NCBI GenBank assembly: GCA_949316235.1
Contig: OX438748.1
Span: 22,561,575 to 22,625,574 of the forward strand
Length of the DNA stretch: 64,000 nucleotides
Source of the DNA: Oegoconia quadripuncta
Taxonomy: Eukaryota; Arthropoda; Insecta; Lepidoptera; Autostichidae
Direction of reading: 5' to 3'
Shown one piece after another: positions 10,176-21,244 of this stretch. Made by a program: the position numbers and the translations under genes. Each line of letters opens with the position of its first letter. Positions within the stretch are counted from its first letter, which is position 1. The notes below the pieces were generated by a model, which was given only the letters and a program-made list of their open reading frames with translations, was not told the DNA's origin and did no database searches.

Positions 10176-10433
10176 TTCAAGTAGACTATGAGGGTGGCAT
10201 ATTCTGTACAGAACAAACCCTCTTAAAAAAATATAGATAAAAAAAAATACTTAATTTTTATAAACGTGAAAGACTCCGTATGATCATTCATTTAACGCTT
10301 CTTTGTTAAAAAAAGTTATTGTAACCTAAATGATTTTTTTTCAAGAAAGCAAAGTTTCCATGTGATATTTTAGGCTCTTGTGGATACCTCAACGCCTACT
10401 TTATGGAATAAATATGTAAAAATCTAATACATA

Positions 10434-10890
10434 TACAGGGCGAATGTGAATTCATGTAGGTAATTCCCATTATTTGGTGAGATTGTGGTGAAACGCAAAT
10501 CCAGTCAATCATAAGAATTGGTGACGCCACTTTATGCACAACGGATTAGCACTTGACCTCAATCACACCTGATGTTAAGTGAAGATGAGGTCGAAGGTGG
10601 TAGCGTACTGACCCGGAAACCCCATCTTATTTGGGAGACTGGCTATCTAATCTCTGACAACTGGAACACAACAATGCTATTAACAATGCTGTTTGGCGGC
10701 AGGCCGGCGACAGGCGGACATTTAAAATGCCCTACCACCATCAAAACCCGAGTACTAAATATATACCCCGCTGGGGATCGAACCCGCGACCTCCGAATCG
10801 TAAACCCAACGTTGTTTATATTGAGCCACGGAGGTGGTAAACTCTTAATTACGAACAATTTTCCCCAAGGAACCATAGTCATTTAAATTT
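10434..10890 (-). repeat. MITE-J copy split by SINE-A
   Basis: ACAGGGCGAATGTGAATTCA at 10437 to GGTGACGCCACTTT, then SINE-A, then ACGAACAATTTTCCCCAAGG from 10851. A short family-F-like piece (GATTGTGGTGAAACGCAAAT) sits at 10484. Confidence 0.65.
10533..10838 (-). repeat. SINE-A copy inside MITE-J
   Basis: Complete body and head; the A-tail is short. Located between the two halves of a MITE-J. Confidence 0.85.
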
Positions 10891-11380
10891 AAACCATTTA
10901 TTTCCACACACCGAAAAAAAAACCACAACAACATACAAGAAATCAAAATAGAGGAAATCAAGGTCCGCATCCCACAAACCGCTCTCGAGACCGAGATGGC
11001 CACCAGCTCACGCTTGAGAACCTGTTTCATATTGAAACAGTATCAATAAAAAATAAAAGAAAACTATAATATCGAGATCGAGACGCGATCCCAGTCTCAA
11101 GATCGATCCACCAACACGGCTCTATGACTAACTAGGTACTACAATGAGTGCGTGTGTGGGGGACAGTCTCAGTAAACACTGAGTGACGTGAATCACTCAG
11201 CACTGGTTTTCAGCCTGCCCTCAACATATGTTACAATTATATCTTTGTATTGCGGGCTTGTTACGCAAGTTAGCAAAACCAACGGGATTGTAGATCTTAA
11301 CACAGTTTTTTTTTTTCTTGCAAGAGTACATAGACTATTTTCATTGAGTAGTCAAATCCGATCAAGAAATTTTCGATGAT
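10891..11380. other. Intronic sequence, nothing certain
   Basis: Short open frames on both strands at 10910-11030 show no family motif. I tested the minus strand as a SCAPER exon and it does not fit by phase or sequence. Confidence 0.4.
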
Positions 11381-11381
11381 A

Positions 11382-11862
11382 CAAATTAAACCATTCTGAA
11401 ACCATTTTTACCAACAACTTTCCACTGGGAACCACAGCCGAATTCAGCCGATTTTTTTTTTTTTTTTTGACACACCAATCTTCTAGTCACCAAACTAAGC
11501 GAAGCTTGTGCTATGTAAACTAGATAACGGATAAACATACATAAATATTTATATAAACATCCATGACTCGGGATAAATGTTTGTATTCATCACACAATCA
11601 TTTACCCCTCGCGGGATTCGAACCCGCAACCGTTGGTTTCGCTGACAGGGTCACTATCCACTATTGGACTTTGACTACTATCAAATTATTGGACTTCCAT
11701 ACTAAAGGTGATTTCAGAATGGTTTACTTTGCATGGGTAATCGAAAATTTTTTCATCGAATTCGACTATCGTTCCCTGGAGATAGTTATTCGTGATCAAG
11801 AGTAGCGTCACCAGTTAATGGGTATTACACGAATTAAATTTCACCCTGTATATGACATTTTT
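11382..11862 (+). repeat. MITE-J copy split by SINE-C
   Basis: AACCATTCTGAAACCATTTT at 11392 and GGACTTCCATACTAAAGGTG at 11692 are the two arms of the internal inverted repeat. The right end reads AATTTCACCCTGTAT at 11840-11853. Confidence 0.7.
11462..11685 (-). repeat. SINE-C copy
   Basis: SINE-C is tRNA-headed (box B GGTTCGAATCCCGCGAGGGG) with a body CCAAACTAAGCGAAGCTTGT. The minus copy follows a T-run at 11452-11469 and lies inside MITE-J. Confidence 0.82.
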
Positions 11863-12555
11863 ATATGATAAATTATTTATTGTTAAGTACATTTTTCCGA
11901 ATTATGAATTACATTATGATGTAGTAATACTTTCCACGCTTGTAGTGGTATATATTGAACGGTAAATTTAAAATCCCATCAAAAACAATACTTGTCAAAA
12001 AAACCAAGTCTCGCAACTCAGTTGTTCTGCGGTAAAAAGTTGTGAGATCCATGTAATACCAAGTCGGTTGTTAATTTATTCAGTCTCTACTTAAGCGACT
12101 TTCTGTCTTAATACGTCCAGTCTCTAAGACCACGATCGTGGTCCATAACAATTGAAAATCATTTGTGTCTGGAATCTCCGTACTCGAAGCATTAAGTTAT
12201 TACGTAATAATTAACAGCATCTTATAGTGACGCATATCAATATTAAAATTCTTTAATGTTTTATATAAATATATCGAGACTTGGCCATCGCCTGAAAAGA
12301 CGTGTAAATTCATACGTGTCTTTACAATGCCTGCATAGTTACTGAAAATTTCAGTCTTCTATTTTTATCCACAACGAAGTTACAGGGGGTCGAAAATGGT
12401 CTGAGTTGCTTCGAGAAAAGGATGGTACGGCCGTGACGCTTTTTTGCTCGACTTGGTGGGGGCACGGCCGTGCCCCCAGACCAAAACCGCTAATTGTACA
12501 GGTGGCCTCGCGTCAATCGTAACACTGTCAATATACCTGGACATAAGCCTGCCAC
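11863..12555. other. Intronic sequence with a perfect 20-bp GC palindrome
   Basis: GGGGGCACGGCCGTGCCCCC lies at about 12458-12477. No coding frame or repeat family recognised over the 690 bp. Confidence 0.5.
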
Positions 12556-13084
12556 AAGGAGCAAAGTCAAAGTCAAAGTCAAAAATGCTTTATTTTGTAG
12601 GTACACAGAGTACACTTAAAATAATCAATTTTACATAGTAAATTTTATATTTTTTAAGCTACTGCTTGTTCAAAATGCAATTTTCCCCTGAGAAGAACAA
12701 GCAAGAAACTCGAAGGGTTGCTCTTTTAAAATCAGGCTTTGATTTTACATAAAGGTTTTTATATTACAAACAGGTTTTTAAATTTCATTATTAATTGTGA
12801 AATAGCCTGGCATGCGAACGATCTGATTATGTCCAGGGATGATTATCATCTAAATAGTCTGATATTTTATAATATGCTTTCTGAATAAGTTTCTGTTTTA
12901 TAGTATCTTTAAATTTACTGAGAGGAAGATTTTGTATATCAACTGGAACCTTATTGAAAAAGCGTATACATAACCCTTTGAATGAATTACTGACTTTGCG
13001 GAGGCGACTTATGTGACCTGCAAGTTTATCTTTATTTCTTGTATTGACATCATGTTTGTCTTGTTGTTGCATCCTCTTCCCCAT
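12556..13084 (-). mobile_element. Family G non-LTR 3' end
   Basis: The tail repeats GTCAAAGTCAAAGTCAAAAA at 12564 (TTTGAC units on the minus strand). Coding remnants include KVSNSFKGLCIRFFNKVPVD and AYYKISDYLDD, the end of an ORF2 C-terminal domain. Confidence 0.82.
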
Positions 13085-13497
13085 GGAAGGATTTACATGA
13101 ATCGTCGCTGGACAAATGTATTATCAATCGCAGATTTATCTGTGTGAGAAGTTCGAGTTTGGCCTCGTTTTTAAATTTACCATCGCGTTCGCTTTTACGC
13201 ATAAAGTACCTATGAAAAAAAAACGTTTTGCAAACTATCCGCTAGAGGCGCTGCACATTTCTTCATACAAATCGTCACGTATACGTGAACGCGGTAGTAA
13301 ACTTCATTCGAAACAAAACTCACACTCCGCCCTCTGAGCGGCAGATTGATCTATGCTGTTACGTTCCCATGGAAACAGAGGGTTGGTCCCATTTTACTCT
13401 GCTGGGAACCACACGGCTCTTGAGTCATGGAACTGGCCTTCAAATATCTATCTCATATTAAAAGATTTAGTTACGACACCCTAATAAAGGCACTGAC
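13085..13497. other. Intron immediately downstream of the SCAPER exon
   Basis: GC-rich block at 13220-13340; no exon or repeat recognised. Confidence 0.4.
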
Positions 13498-13676
13498 CTG
13501 ATCAAAGTATGAGCCCTCGTCCGCAAAGCCGTCAGCAGCTCAACATCCTTCAAGCTCTCTGGCCTCTCCTCGTACAGCCGGGTCGAACACAGCACAGAGT
13601 CCAGCGCTAGAGAGAGACAGTCGCTCAGTTGTTTCGCTAGCTCCGTCTCCCTCTGGTCGGACTGGAGGTCTTTCTC
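13498..13676 (-). CDS. SCAPER: SCAPER exon: C-terminal region, last exon in window
   Basis: This 179-bp exon follows CTTGTCCGTAG in phase 0 and ends two bases into a codon before GTCAGT. It encodes EKDLQSDQRETELAKQLSDC, LSLALDSVLCSTRLYEERPE and SLKDVELLTALRTRAHTLI. The spacing fits human KQVFEGLTTGLLKVSAVVLG ... NRVQDLISYVV. No following exon was found in 1-13497, so the gene continues outside the window. The upstream intron is 14.7 kb. Confidence 0.75.
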
Positions 13677-14186
13677 CTACGGACAAGAGACAGAACAAAT
13701 TTTCGTTGGTTTTCTGGCTATGATTTAGAATGACTTAAAATATGGACTTAAAGTGTGATACTCTATATCGCGTGTGGTCATTGCTACCCATGCTGGTGAG
13801 CTACAAGCTTATTTCTGTTCAAGATTCTACGAGGTACTTTTTACCCCGCTGCAAGAAAGGGTTATGTATTGTGCGCCATTAGTTTTAAGGTAGGTGTTAA
13901 GTCCCGAAGGCTCGTCAGGGCGTGGACGTCGGGTAACTTGCCTCGTTTACATGAGCTAGTGCGTTCGCTTAGTTGAACTAAATAATCACATTAATATATT
14001 CAAAATTTGTAACATTTTTTAATCACTAGGAAACATGGAGCCGCATTATGAAATCGATTTTGAGATTGAGATCGTATCTCAGTCTCATTGAAATTCATGT
14101 GAGTTTCCGCATAGACTTATATAGGGTCTAACAAAATTGACTTTGGCAATTGCACGTAGATGACAATAAAATGAATGACCAGTATA

Positions 14187-14235
14187 CCATGTGTCGCGGG
14201 TTCGAATCCCGTTAGGGGCATATGTTTGTGTGATG
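14187..14235 (+). repeat. SINE-B fragment around box B
   Basis: CGCGGGTTCGAATCCCGTTA then GGGGCATATGTTTGTGTGAT only. Confidence 0.7.
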
Positions 14236-14279
14236 ATGTTTGTCTAACAATTTTCGGCGGAATCCTATCGATCGAAATC

Positions 14280-14390
14280 TAACAATTTCCTCACGATGTT
14301 TTTCTTCACCATTTAGGAGCAGTCGGATAAATGCAGATAAGTAATTAATTTAAATTAAAAACTCATTGGTACATGACCTACTTGGGAATT
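14280..14390 (-). repeat. Family Q fragment
   Basis: CAGTCGGATAAATGCAGATA and AACTCATTGGTACATGACCT are the inverse of 960-1140. Confidence 0.6.
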
Positions 14391-14990
14391 CACTTTCATT
14401 GTATTGCCATTTTAATTATTAATAATAATTGGAACGATCTTGACATTGTGTTGTGACTTAGTGTAACTATCTTGACATTTGTATTTTGCTTTTATTGTGA
14501 TGACATTTAATGATTAATTTGAATGATGTCTAATTAACTTTTAAATATTTGCATGCCATTACATGACACAACACACTTGCTCTAAAATGATTTATCAGAA
14601 TTAATAATATCAAATTATAATCTCCCCATTCTTATTTTTTAGCTGTAATTTTAGCACCCGTACTCTGTTCCCTTATCTGATCTAATATATACATATATTT
14701 ATTTATTCAATCTCTACCTTTGCTTATTCCCTTATGTGCTTGTTTTCGTCTATATGTGCTATACGGCAAACATTTATTTAATATATCTATCAGTAGTTAT
14801 AGTACTCTCAACTGTCTTTATTTATTTTCTCTTTCTGTTTATCTTGTTCTATCCACCGGTATTCCTAATCCTGTTTTTCTCAGTGTTTCTGTCAACCTTG
14901 ACTTTGGCAGAATCATCGTCAAACACTATGGAGCCATAAAACCTCCAAAAAGTGAAGTGAAGTGTGAATGTTCATCCAATATTGTACCGT
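14391..14990. other. AT-rich intronic sequence
   Basis: A plus-strand frame (14720-15136) is hydrophobic and partly overlaps LINE sequence. Composition explains it, so I do not call a gene. Confidence 0.45.
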
Positions 14991-14994
14991 GTCA

Positions 14995-15600
14995 GCCTGC
15001 GTATAAAATATTTGTATTTGATGCGTGTATCACTTTGTCAAGAGATAAATTTAGAGGGTATAATATTCTAACCTTTTCGTCACAGTACATTTTTGAAAAA
15101 CTAATATTATGTCAAAAAAAATATAGCATAATTTAGGGAAAATAAACATGATGTCAATACAAGAAATAAAGATAAACTTGCAGGTCACATAAATCGCCTC
15201 CGCAAAGTCAGTAATTCATTCAAAGGGTATACGCTTTTTCAGTAAGGTTCCGGTTGATATATAATAGTATCCTTTTAAATACATTTAAATATGCTATAAA
15301 ACAGAAACTTATTAAGAAAGTATATGATAAAATATCAGACTATTTAGATGATAAATATCCTTGAACATAACCAGCTCGTTCGCATAACCAGGCTATTTCA
15401 CAATTAATAATGAAATATTATATTGTGCGTTTTTGTAATATAAATCTCTTTATTTTTTAGAGCAACCTCTCGAGATTCTTGCTTGTTCTTCTCAGGGGAA
15501 AATTCCCTTTTGAACCAGCAGTAGCTATAAAAATGTAAGATCTGACTATTTTAAGTGTACCCTGTGTGCCAACAAAATAAAGCATTTTTTATTCGTGTTT
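14995..15600 (+). mobile_element. Family G non-LTR 3' end
   Basis: Coding remnants YNILTFSSQYIFEKLILCQK, then degraded NTRNKDKLAGHINRLRKVS, and KISDYLDDKYP. The 3' end AATAAAGCATTTTTT is at 15592. Frameshifts throughout. Confidence 0.8.
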
Positions 15601-15920
15601 GGTCTAATTATTTGTTTAAATATTTATCCAGCCAGCCAATACATACATAAAAACTAAATGTTAAAACGTTCTCCAATAATAATAACTCGCCTCCAACACC
15701 CGCCAAAAATATACAAATTGTCAACAGTAACCGTTATTTCTGCGGTGAATCACATTTTCGCCCAAAAACCGCACTCATTTCTGCGCGAGCGACTAAAGAT
15801 CCGATTTTAAAGGCTTGACACACCGCCTCAGATCTCACCGCAGCGCGCCGGAGATAAGGATCCGACGGAAAAACCCGTCAAGTTATAATCGTCTCGCGCA
15901 CAGAGGGTTCCGTAGCATAT
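15601..15920. other. Intronic sequence, nothing recognised
   Basis: GC-richer block at 15780-15905 without coding signal. Confidence 0.4.
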
Positions 15921-15922
15921 AA

Positions 15923-16064
15923 TGGTGTCGATTCGGATATACACCAACTAAACTAAAACCAGTTTTGGAGTGGTGCCGTCGCATCGTACTGTTCCAGGGA
16001 GAAAGAGACATTACTAATTTAAAACTGGTTTTAGTTTAGTTGGTGTACATCCGAATCGACACCA
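15923..16064. mobile_element. MITE-D copy directly fused to SINE-B
   Basis: 142 bp, inverted ends TGGTGTCGATTCGG / CCGAATCGACACCA. Three bases (TTG) separate it from the SINE-B head, exactly as at 41388-41392. Confidence 0.87.
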
Positions 16065-16067
16065 TTG

Positions 16068-16336
16068 ACGACCTGTTTGGTGTAGCGCTTAAAAACTCTG
16101 AGCGCTATACCAAAAGGTCAAGAGTTCGAAACCCGCTAAGGACATCGTATGATGAAAATACGGACATGTGTACCCGAGTTATTGATGTTTTCATTTATAA
16201 TATGTATTTATTTACAAAAAATAATGTATTCGTATAGTATATCAACAATCTGGTATCCATTAATACTAGCCTAGTTGCTTAGTGCTGAACTAGATGGCGC
16301 TCTGTGTATGTACAAAGATATTTATTTATTTATTAT
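16068..16336 (+). repeat. SINE-B copy next to MITE-D
   Basis: Head ACGACCTGTTTGGTGTAGCG, a diverged box B (AGAGTTCGAAACCCGC), a standard body and an ATTT-rich tail. Confidence 0.82.
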
Positions 16337-16524
16337 TTCACGGAACGCAAATTTAAGTAGAAATGTTTGGTAGTTGTTATTCAACTCGAACTTCAAACAT
16401 TAAGCATTCATTGAAACGTATGAGATTCATGGGATTATCTGTTGAATGTCAATATAAATGCATTGAAAATAATAATAGGGCTTATGTATTTATTTGCCAA
16501 TGTCGAACTACCGCTTCGGAGAGG

Positions 16525-16635
16525 ATATGTGGGAAAAGCGGCGCAAGAAGAGAAGGTGGAGGAGTCGCTCTGGAAGTCTATGGGGAAGGCCCATGTTCAG
16601 CAATGGAAGACTATAATCTACACTGTTAGTTGTAC
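16525..16635 (+). mobile_element. RTE-like ORF end
   Basis: Codes a degraded GKAAQEEKVEESLWKSMGKA HVQQW pattern, the usual C-terminus (SLW..MG.A.VQQW) of lepidopteran RTE-like proteins. Confidence 0.6.
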
Positions 16636-16639
16636 CTTT

Positions 16640-17036
16640 TAGTAGACTTAGTAAAGTTAGTAAGTCATTCAGAGGTCAATGTGTGCGCTTCTACAACAAG
16701 GTTCCCATGGATATACGGAATATTCCGCTTAATAAATTTAAACTTATTATAAAACAAAAATTATGTAAAAAGGGATATTACAAAATTTCAGACTACAATA
16801 ATGATAGTAATCCATGGGATTAAACGGCTCCTCTACACGATACATAAAAATTGTTGTAACCTTTCTAGATTGTAAATGACTGATTGAAAAGAGATAAACC
16901 CTCTGAGTTTCTCGCTAGCTCTTCTCAGTAGTGGTCGCGTTCCGAGCTAGTGGTAGTTTAAAAAACAAGTGACGTTCATAAGTGCAAATTGTATTGCCTA
17001 CATGAATAAATAATTTTCATTTCATTTCACACTAAT
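16640..17036 (+). mobile_element. Family G-related non-LTR 3' end
   Basis: Remnants KSFRGQCVRFYNKVPMDIRN and KGYYKISDYN. 3' end CATGAATAAATAATTTTCAT. A different subfamily from 14995-15600. Confidence 0.72.
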
Positions 17037-17345
17037 ATTATTGAGAGGTAAACTCTGGTACTACTGATCAGATTCTGAAAATTCCTTCACTTATAAAAAG
17101 CTATACTATTTTCGAGTGACATCCACGCGGACAAGTTGCGGCTGGAAATCTACGAGTAATAGAAAATATGCTATTAATGAAACTAATTTAAAGTATTTAC
17201 CGCCTTCGATAAATTAATCAAATATTTTATTTAGGATAATTCCATATTGGGTTAGTAAGTCTTAGTTTATGTTAATATAAAATTGGTGATACAACAATAA
17301 TAATAAATATAAATAAAATTTAGAAAAATGACAAGACAGTGTGAA

Positions 17346-17525
17346 ATTTAATAATTGGACTTCCATACTAAAATGTAGTTTCAGAATGGTTTACTTTGTA
17401 TGTGTATAATCCAAATTTTTTTAACCGAATTCGACTATGGTTCCTTGGAGAAAGTTGTTCATAATCAAGAGTGGCGTCATCAGTTAATGCAATTACATGA
17501 ATTCAAATTCACCCGGCAGAGCTCC
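17346..17525 (+). repeat. MITE-J copy
   Basis: GGACTTCCATACTAAAATGT through ATCAGTTAATGCAATTACAT and TTCAAATTCACCC. The outer left arm is absent. Confidence 0.65.
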
Positions 17526-17740
17526 GTTAAAACCCTTCGAGCACCGAACCCTAAACTTTATTTTATTACGAGGCCAGTATTTGTATAAAAAGCCTGTTGA
17601 ATCCCAATTAGTGGTCTCCTTATTGCCCCAATAAGGTGATAAAGTCAAATAAATTGTGATTAAAAGAAAGAAATGGGAGCGTAACTTTTGTTTTGTGAAA
17701 TATATTATTGTACGGTAGCTGAGACCACGACGAGACGGTC

Positions 17741-17950
17741 CTGTTGATAGATAGATAGATAAAGCATTTATTTACGCCACTGCATTCACACAACTACACA
17801 ATTTTTAAATTACAAAGAAATATACATACAAATAAAAGTAAAGAATAGAAAATACAAAGAGCGAGTGTGTGCCGCAGTAGCACAAATGGGTTATAACTCA
17901 GTGTGGCACGTCACTCAAAGAGCGAAACACTGGTTTTCAGTTACAACCCC
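17741..17950 (-). repeat. Family I retroposon with GATA tail
   Basis: TAGATAGATAGATAAAGCATT tail, then TGTGTGCCGCAGTAGCACAA and ACACTGGTTTTCAGTTACAA. Confidence 0.7.
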
Positions 17951-17994
17951 TACAAGTACGAGTGCATAGAGTTTTGGAAGTTAGTTGGGGATTT

Positions 17995-18240
17995 GATCCT
18001 GGGCCTGCAGTCTCGACATAGATAGCGATCGTTATGTTATCGAATTCGGTCGTTAAGTCCTAACAATGTTATTTTAATTGGAGAATTAGAGTCTTTTGCA
18101 TCAAAATATCGGTTTCCATTGAAACTACGATTCAGGCTTCCAACAAAAACCGATATGATTATGAACACTACAACATTCAGAATAAGATCGTTAGGAGTTA
18201 ACGACCGAAATCGGTTGAGACTGCGGGCCCTGGACCTGCT
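17995..18240. mobile_element. MITE-R (inverted-repeat element)
   Basis: The arm CCTGGGCCTGCAGTCTCGAC...TTCGGTCGTTAAGTCCTAAC recurs inverted at 18177-18237 (TTAGGAGTTAACGACCGAAA...GCGGGCCCTGG). About 60-bp arms around a 100-bp centre. Confidence 0.7.
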
Positions 18241-18242
18241 GA

Positions 18243-18425
18243 GCTACTACAACTTAGCGCGACTCGAGTGACATAGAGTCGCGTGCGACATAGCCTACAT
18301 CTCTCAAAGCCGATTGGCGGTCAAGTTGACAGCGGTTAAGCGACAGCCAATCAGCTGCAAGGAACTGAGATTATGTCGCGCGCGACTCATTCTCACTCGA
18401 AGCGCTCTAAGTTGTAGTAGCCTTG
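18243..18425. mobile_element. MITE-S (inverted-repeat element) abutting MITE-R
   Basis: GCTACTACAACTTAGCGCGA at 18243 and its inverse (TCTAAGTTGTAGTAGC) ending at 18424. Arms of about 55 bp include GAGTCGCG..GCGACAT in both. Confidence 0.75.
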
Positions 18426-18499
18426 CCGCTACCAGGCAAAGTGTTGGGACAAAACCTTGTAACGTTTATTTAAAAAATACCTTAGAGTTTAAATAATAC

Positions 18500-18680
18500 A
18501 ATACAAACACTCTTTATTGCGCAAAATAATTTACAATAATTTTGATGATAACAATAGAACACAATTAGGCGGTCTTATCACTAAAAGCGATCTCTTCCAG
18601 ACAACCCACAGCCATGGGACATTTGTAGGCAGAAAAACAGGTAGGGTGCACGATACTACCAACTAAAGAAATAATTATAG
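18500..18680 (-). repeat. Family H retroposon 3' end
   Basis: ACACTCTTTATTGCGCAAAA with GCGGTCTTATCACTAAAAGC and GATCTCTTCCAGACAACC, as at 32870 and 38336. Confidence 0.65.
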
Positions 18681-18732
18681 ATAAGTATGGATACATATAA
18701 TAATATTATCATATTAATAGACTTGCTTAATA

Positions 18733-18741
<9 letters not shown>

Positions 18742-18763
<22 letters not shown>

Positions 18764-18764
18764 G
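18742..18764. repeat. AT dinucleotide microsatellite
   Basis: About 11 TA units. Confidence 0.9.
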
Positions 18765-18959
18765 TATAAAACACAATCGCTAGAAGCACTTATAGATAGT
18801 CAACTAAGGCGGGAGTTAACGAAAAGAAAAAAGTCAGAGACGTAAGTAGCGGTTTTTGGCTTACTCTCACGGTATTCCATAAAATCTTTAAAGGCCAAAA
18901 GAGAACGATAGACTGCGGCCCAACATTGCCCAAAAACAAAAGTCAAGTAATATAAGGTT

Positions 18960-19077
18960 AGCCTGGAAGAGATTGATGTTAGCGATAATGCCGCCTTTTT
19001 ATGCGATTAATGACATACGCTGTAATCTTTGTGTAGTTTTTGTTAATTGTGCAATAAAGGGTATTTTATTTTAGTTA
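18960..19077 (+). repeat. Family H 3' end, opposite orientation
   Basis: TTAGCGATAATGCCGCCTTT ... GTGCAATAAAGGGTATTTTA is the inverse of the 18500 copy, so the two copies point away from each other. Confidence 0.6.
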
Positions 19078-19326
19078 ATTCATTTATCCTCCAGCCGTCC
19101 CCGTTATAATGATAGCAATAATGCCATAAAATATCCCCCGAAAGGTTTAAAAAGAAAGGCGAAATTATATAATGAATTGAGTACATTAAACATGGAGTAA
19201 TTTTCATTAACGTGGTAAAAAATCTGTCCCAGCAGTGTAAAGATATTTACATTTTAATCTAATAATGATTTTACTTAATATGCACTACAGAAATAATTTA
19301 CTATTTTCTAATGCTATCTATTTGTA

Positions 19327-19648
19327 ACCGCCTCCGTGGTTCAATGTAAACAACATTGGGTTTACGATTCGGAGGTCGCGGGTTCGATCCCCAGCGGGGT
19401 ACATGTTTAAGTACTCGGTTTGGTTGGTGGTAGGGCATTTTAAATGTCCGCCTGGCTAGCTACAACCATCTTATCTAAATCTGCCGCCAAGCAGCAATGT
19501 TAATAGCATTGTTGTGTTCCGGTGCCAGTCCCCCAAATGTGTCGGGGTTTTCGGGTCAGTACGCTTCCACCTTCGACCTCATCTTCGCTTAACATCAGGT
19601 GTGATTGAGGTCAAGTAACAAACCGTTGTCCATAAAAAAAAAATTTTT
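19327..19648 (+). repeat. SINE-A copy, full length
   Basis: CCGCCTCCGTGGTTCAATGT head, box B GGGTTCGATCCCCAGCGGGG, full body, A-tail at 19637-19648. Confidence 0.9.
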
Positions 19649-20570
19649 TTCGAAAGGACTAAACCGATTGTAATAAAAGTTTATAAACATAACATACATA
19701 GCTTTAAAAAATTAGCAGAGAATATTTTCGTAAAAGAGTACAACTACTAAATTAGAGTGATTTTAAGTTTTCCATATTAACAGATTTATAAACAATAATT
19801 ATACAATTTATTATAAAAAAAACTAGCCCCAAGTCTCTGGTTGGTGGAATGGTACCCAGAAGGCTGGCCACATTGCCTCGCTGTACAGCGAGGCTGATTC
19901 TTTGACCAAAGTATTGGCCAGCCCTCCGATCGTGGGATGCATCAATCAGACGCTCAGATAACTCCCTAATACGATTTAAATTCGAAATTTTGAAAATGTT
20001 TTGTACTAACTTTTTAGATGAAATGAAATTTATCTGTTTGATTTTGGGTAAACACATTAAATCGCATTACAGACCGCCACGGTATCTTTATTGTCTAACT
20101 TCAATATTAATGCACTTATTATTTTTAAGTTCTAGTGGGCGATTTTCTGATCGCTTAGTAAGGTGGTTCAAAGTGGCTCGAATTATGGCGCTAACTGATG
20201 GGGCCTCTTATTTCTTACATTTTAATTTCATTTCTACATTGTCCAAGAGCCACGCCTAAGTTTAAAAACAAAAATATAAAAAAATCGTTAGCCATTGGAA
20301 AGTCGCCCATACTTTCTTTGGTGGCAGCAACTACTCTGCAGGGGGGGACTGAAAATCAGTAACACTGCTGAGTCCCTACCCATTCATCACAATACTGGTT
20401 CTCGATTCTATGTATGCTTGTGTTTTTTTCTTTTTTGTGATGAAATTACCTTTTATTTTATTATTTATTTTATTTTTTCACTCAATGGGCAGCCTCAGTA
20501 GATTAACGAAAATCACCGACATAGCAAAATATATTAGTAAATTTGAGTGGCAGTAGACAAGGCCACAAAG
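19649..20570. other. Intronic sequence with a family T stretch
   Basis: 19655-20000 (ACTAAACCGATTGTAATAAA, AAATGTTTTGTACTAACTTTT) resembles 37011-37240. The remainder shows nothing. Confidence 0.4.
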
Positions 20571-20735
20571 CTCGAGGAACTGATGACCGGTTGGACATTA
20601 AGGGATGGAATGGAGACCACGCACAAGCAAGCGAAGCCCCACCTGTGAGATGCAGGTCGTTTCCAATGGGTCGATCTGGAAGTCTATGGGAAAGGCCTAT
20701 GTTCAGCAGTGAATTTAAATAATAAGAATGCTTAA
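20571..20735 (+). mobile_element. RTE-like ORF end, degraded
   Basis: ARGTDDRWTLRDGMETTHKQ and DAGRFQWVDLEVYGKGLCSA read as decayed versions of the RT C-terminus also seen at 53720-53840. Confidence 0.6.
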
Positions 20736-20777
20736 TTGCCATCTCGATGGGACGCCTCTACTCAACGAGTGAACTGT

Positions 20778-21058
20778 TTTAATTTTTTAATTTGGTCAGT
20801 TATATCAACAAGCTGAAGTGGGACTGGGCGAGCCATGTTTGTCGCATGCCAGACGACATGTGGGCCAAAATCGCCACCACCTGGAGCCCACCGTTAAAAA
20901 GAAGGCGTCGCGGCAGACCGAAAAGGAGATGGAGGGATGAGTTGGATAAGTTCCTAACCAACTGGTCGGAGGAGGTCTGGGATAGAGAGCCGTGGAGAGA
21001 GAGGAGGGAGGCCTTTGCCCAGCAGTGGGACAGTATGGGCTCCTAATAATAATAATAT
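20778..21058 (+). mobile_element. Non-LTR (RTE/R-type) ORF2 C-terminus with TAA tail
   Basis: KLKWDWASHVCRMPDDMWAK, RRGRPKRRWRDELDKFL, REPWRERREAFAQQWDSMGS, stop, then AATAATAATA. The [KW.WA.H..R..D..W]...[GRP..RW.D]...[QW] order is the standard C-terminal end of insect endonuclease-RT LINEs. Open but 5' truncated. Confidence 0.82.
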
Positions 21059-21244
21059 CAACAGTGCATTTATCATTCACTTTGTATTAAATACGTAACA
21101 AAAAGCAAGTTTTATGCTAGTGATCGTGTGTTTCGAAAAAACGATACCTGGAAATTTTTGCTCGATAAAAAAAATACAAAATTGCATGTGCATAAATGTG
21201 CCAAATTTCAGCTCAATCAGATACCAGCAAGTGGTTGAAAAATA

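Noticed and set aside
10845..11030. Possible SCAPER exon after AAACAG on the minus strand
   Set aside because: Wrong phase for the donor at 13498 and no resemblance to the expected helical repeat.
14720..15136. 138-codon hydrophobic plus-strand ORF
   Set aside because: Compositional (AT-rich) and its second half runs into the family G LINE sequence.
18500..19077. Family H pair as one long inverted-repeat element
   Set aside because: Only the 3' ends match, the intervening sequence is unrelated and includes an AT microsatellite; two retroposon tails explain it better.
20805..21080. 91-codon minus ORF with many Pro/Ser
   Set aside because: Antisense of the RTE C-terminus at 20778-21058.
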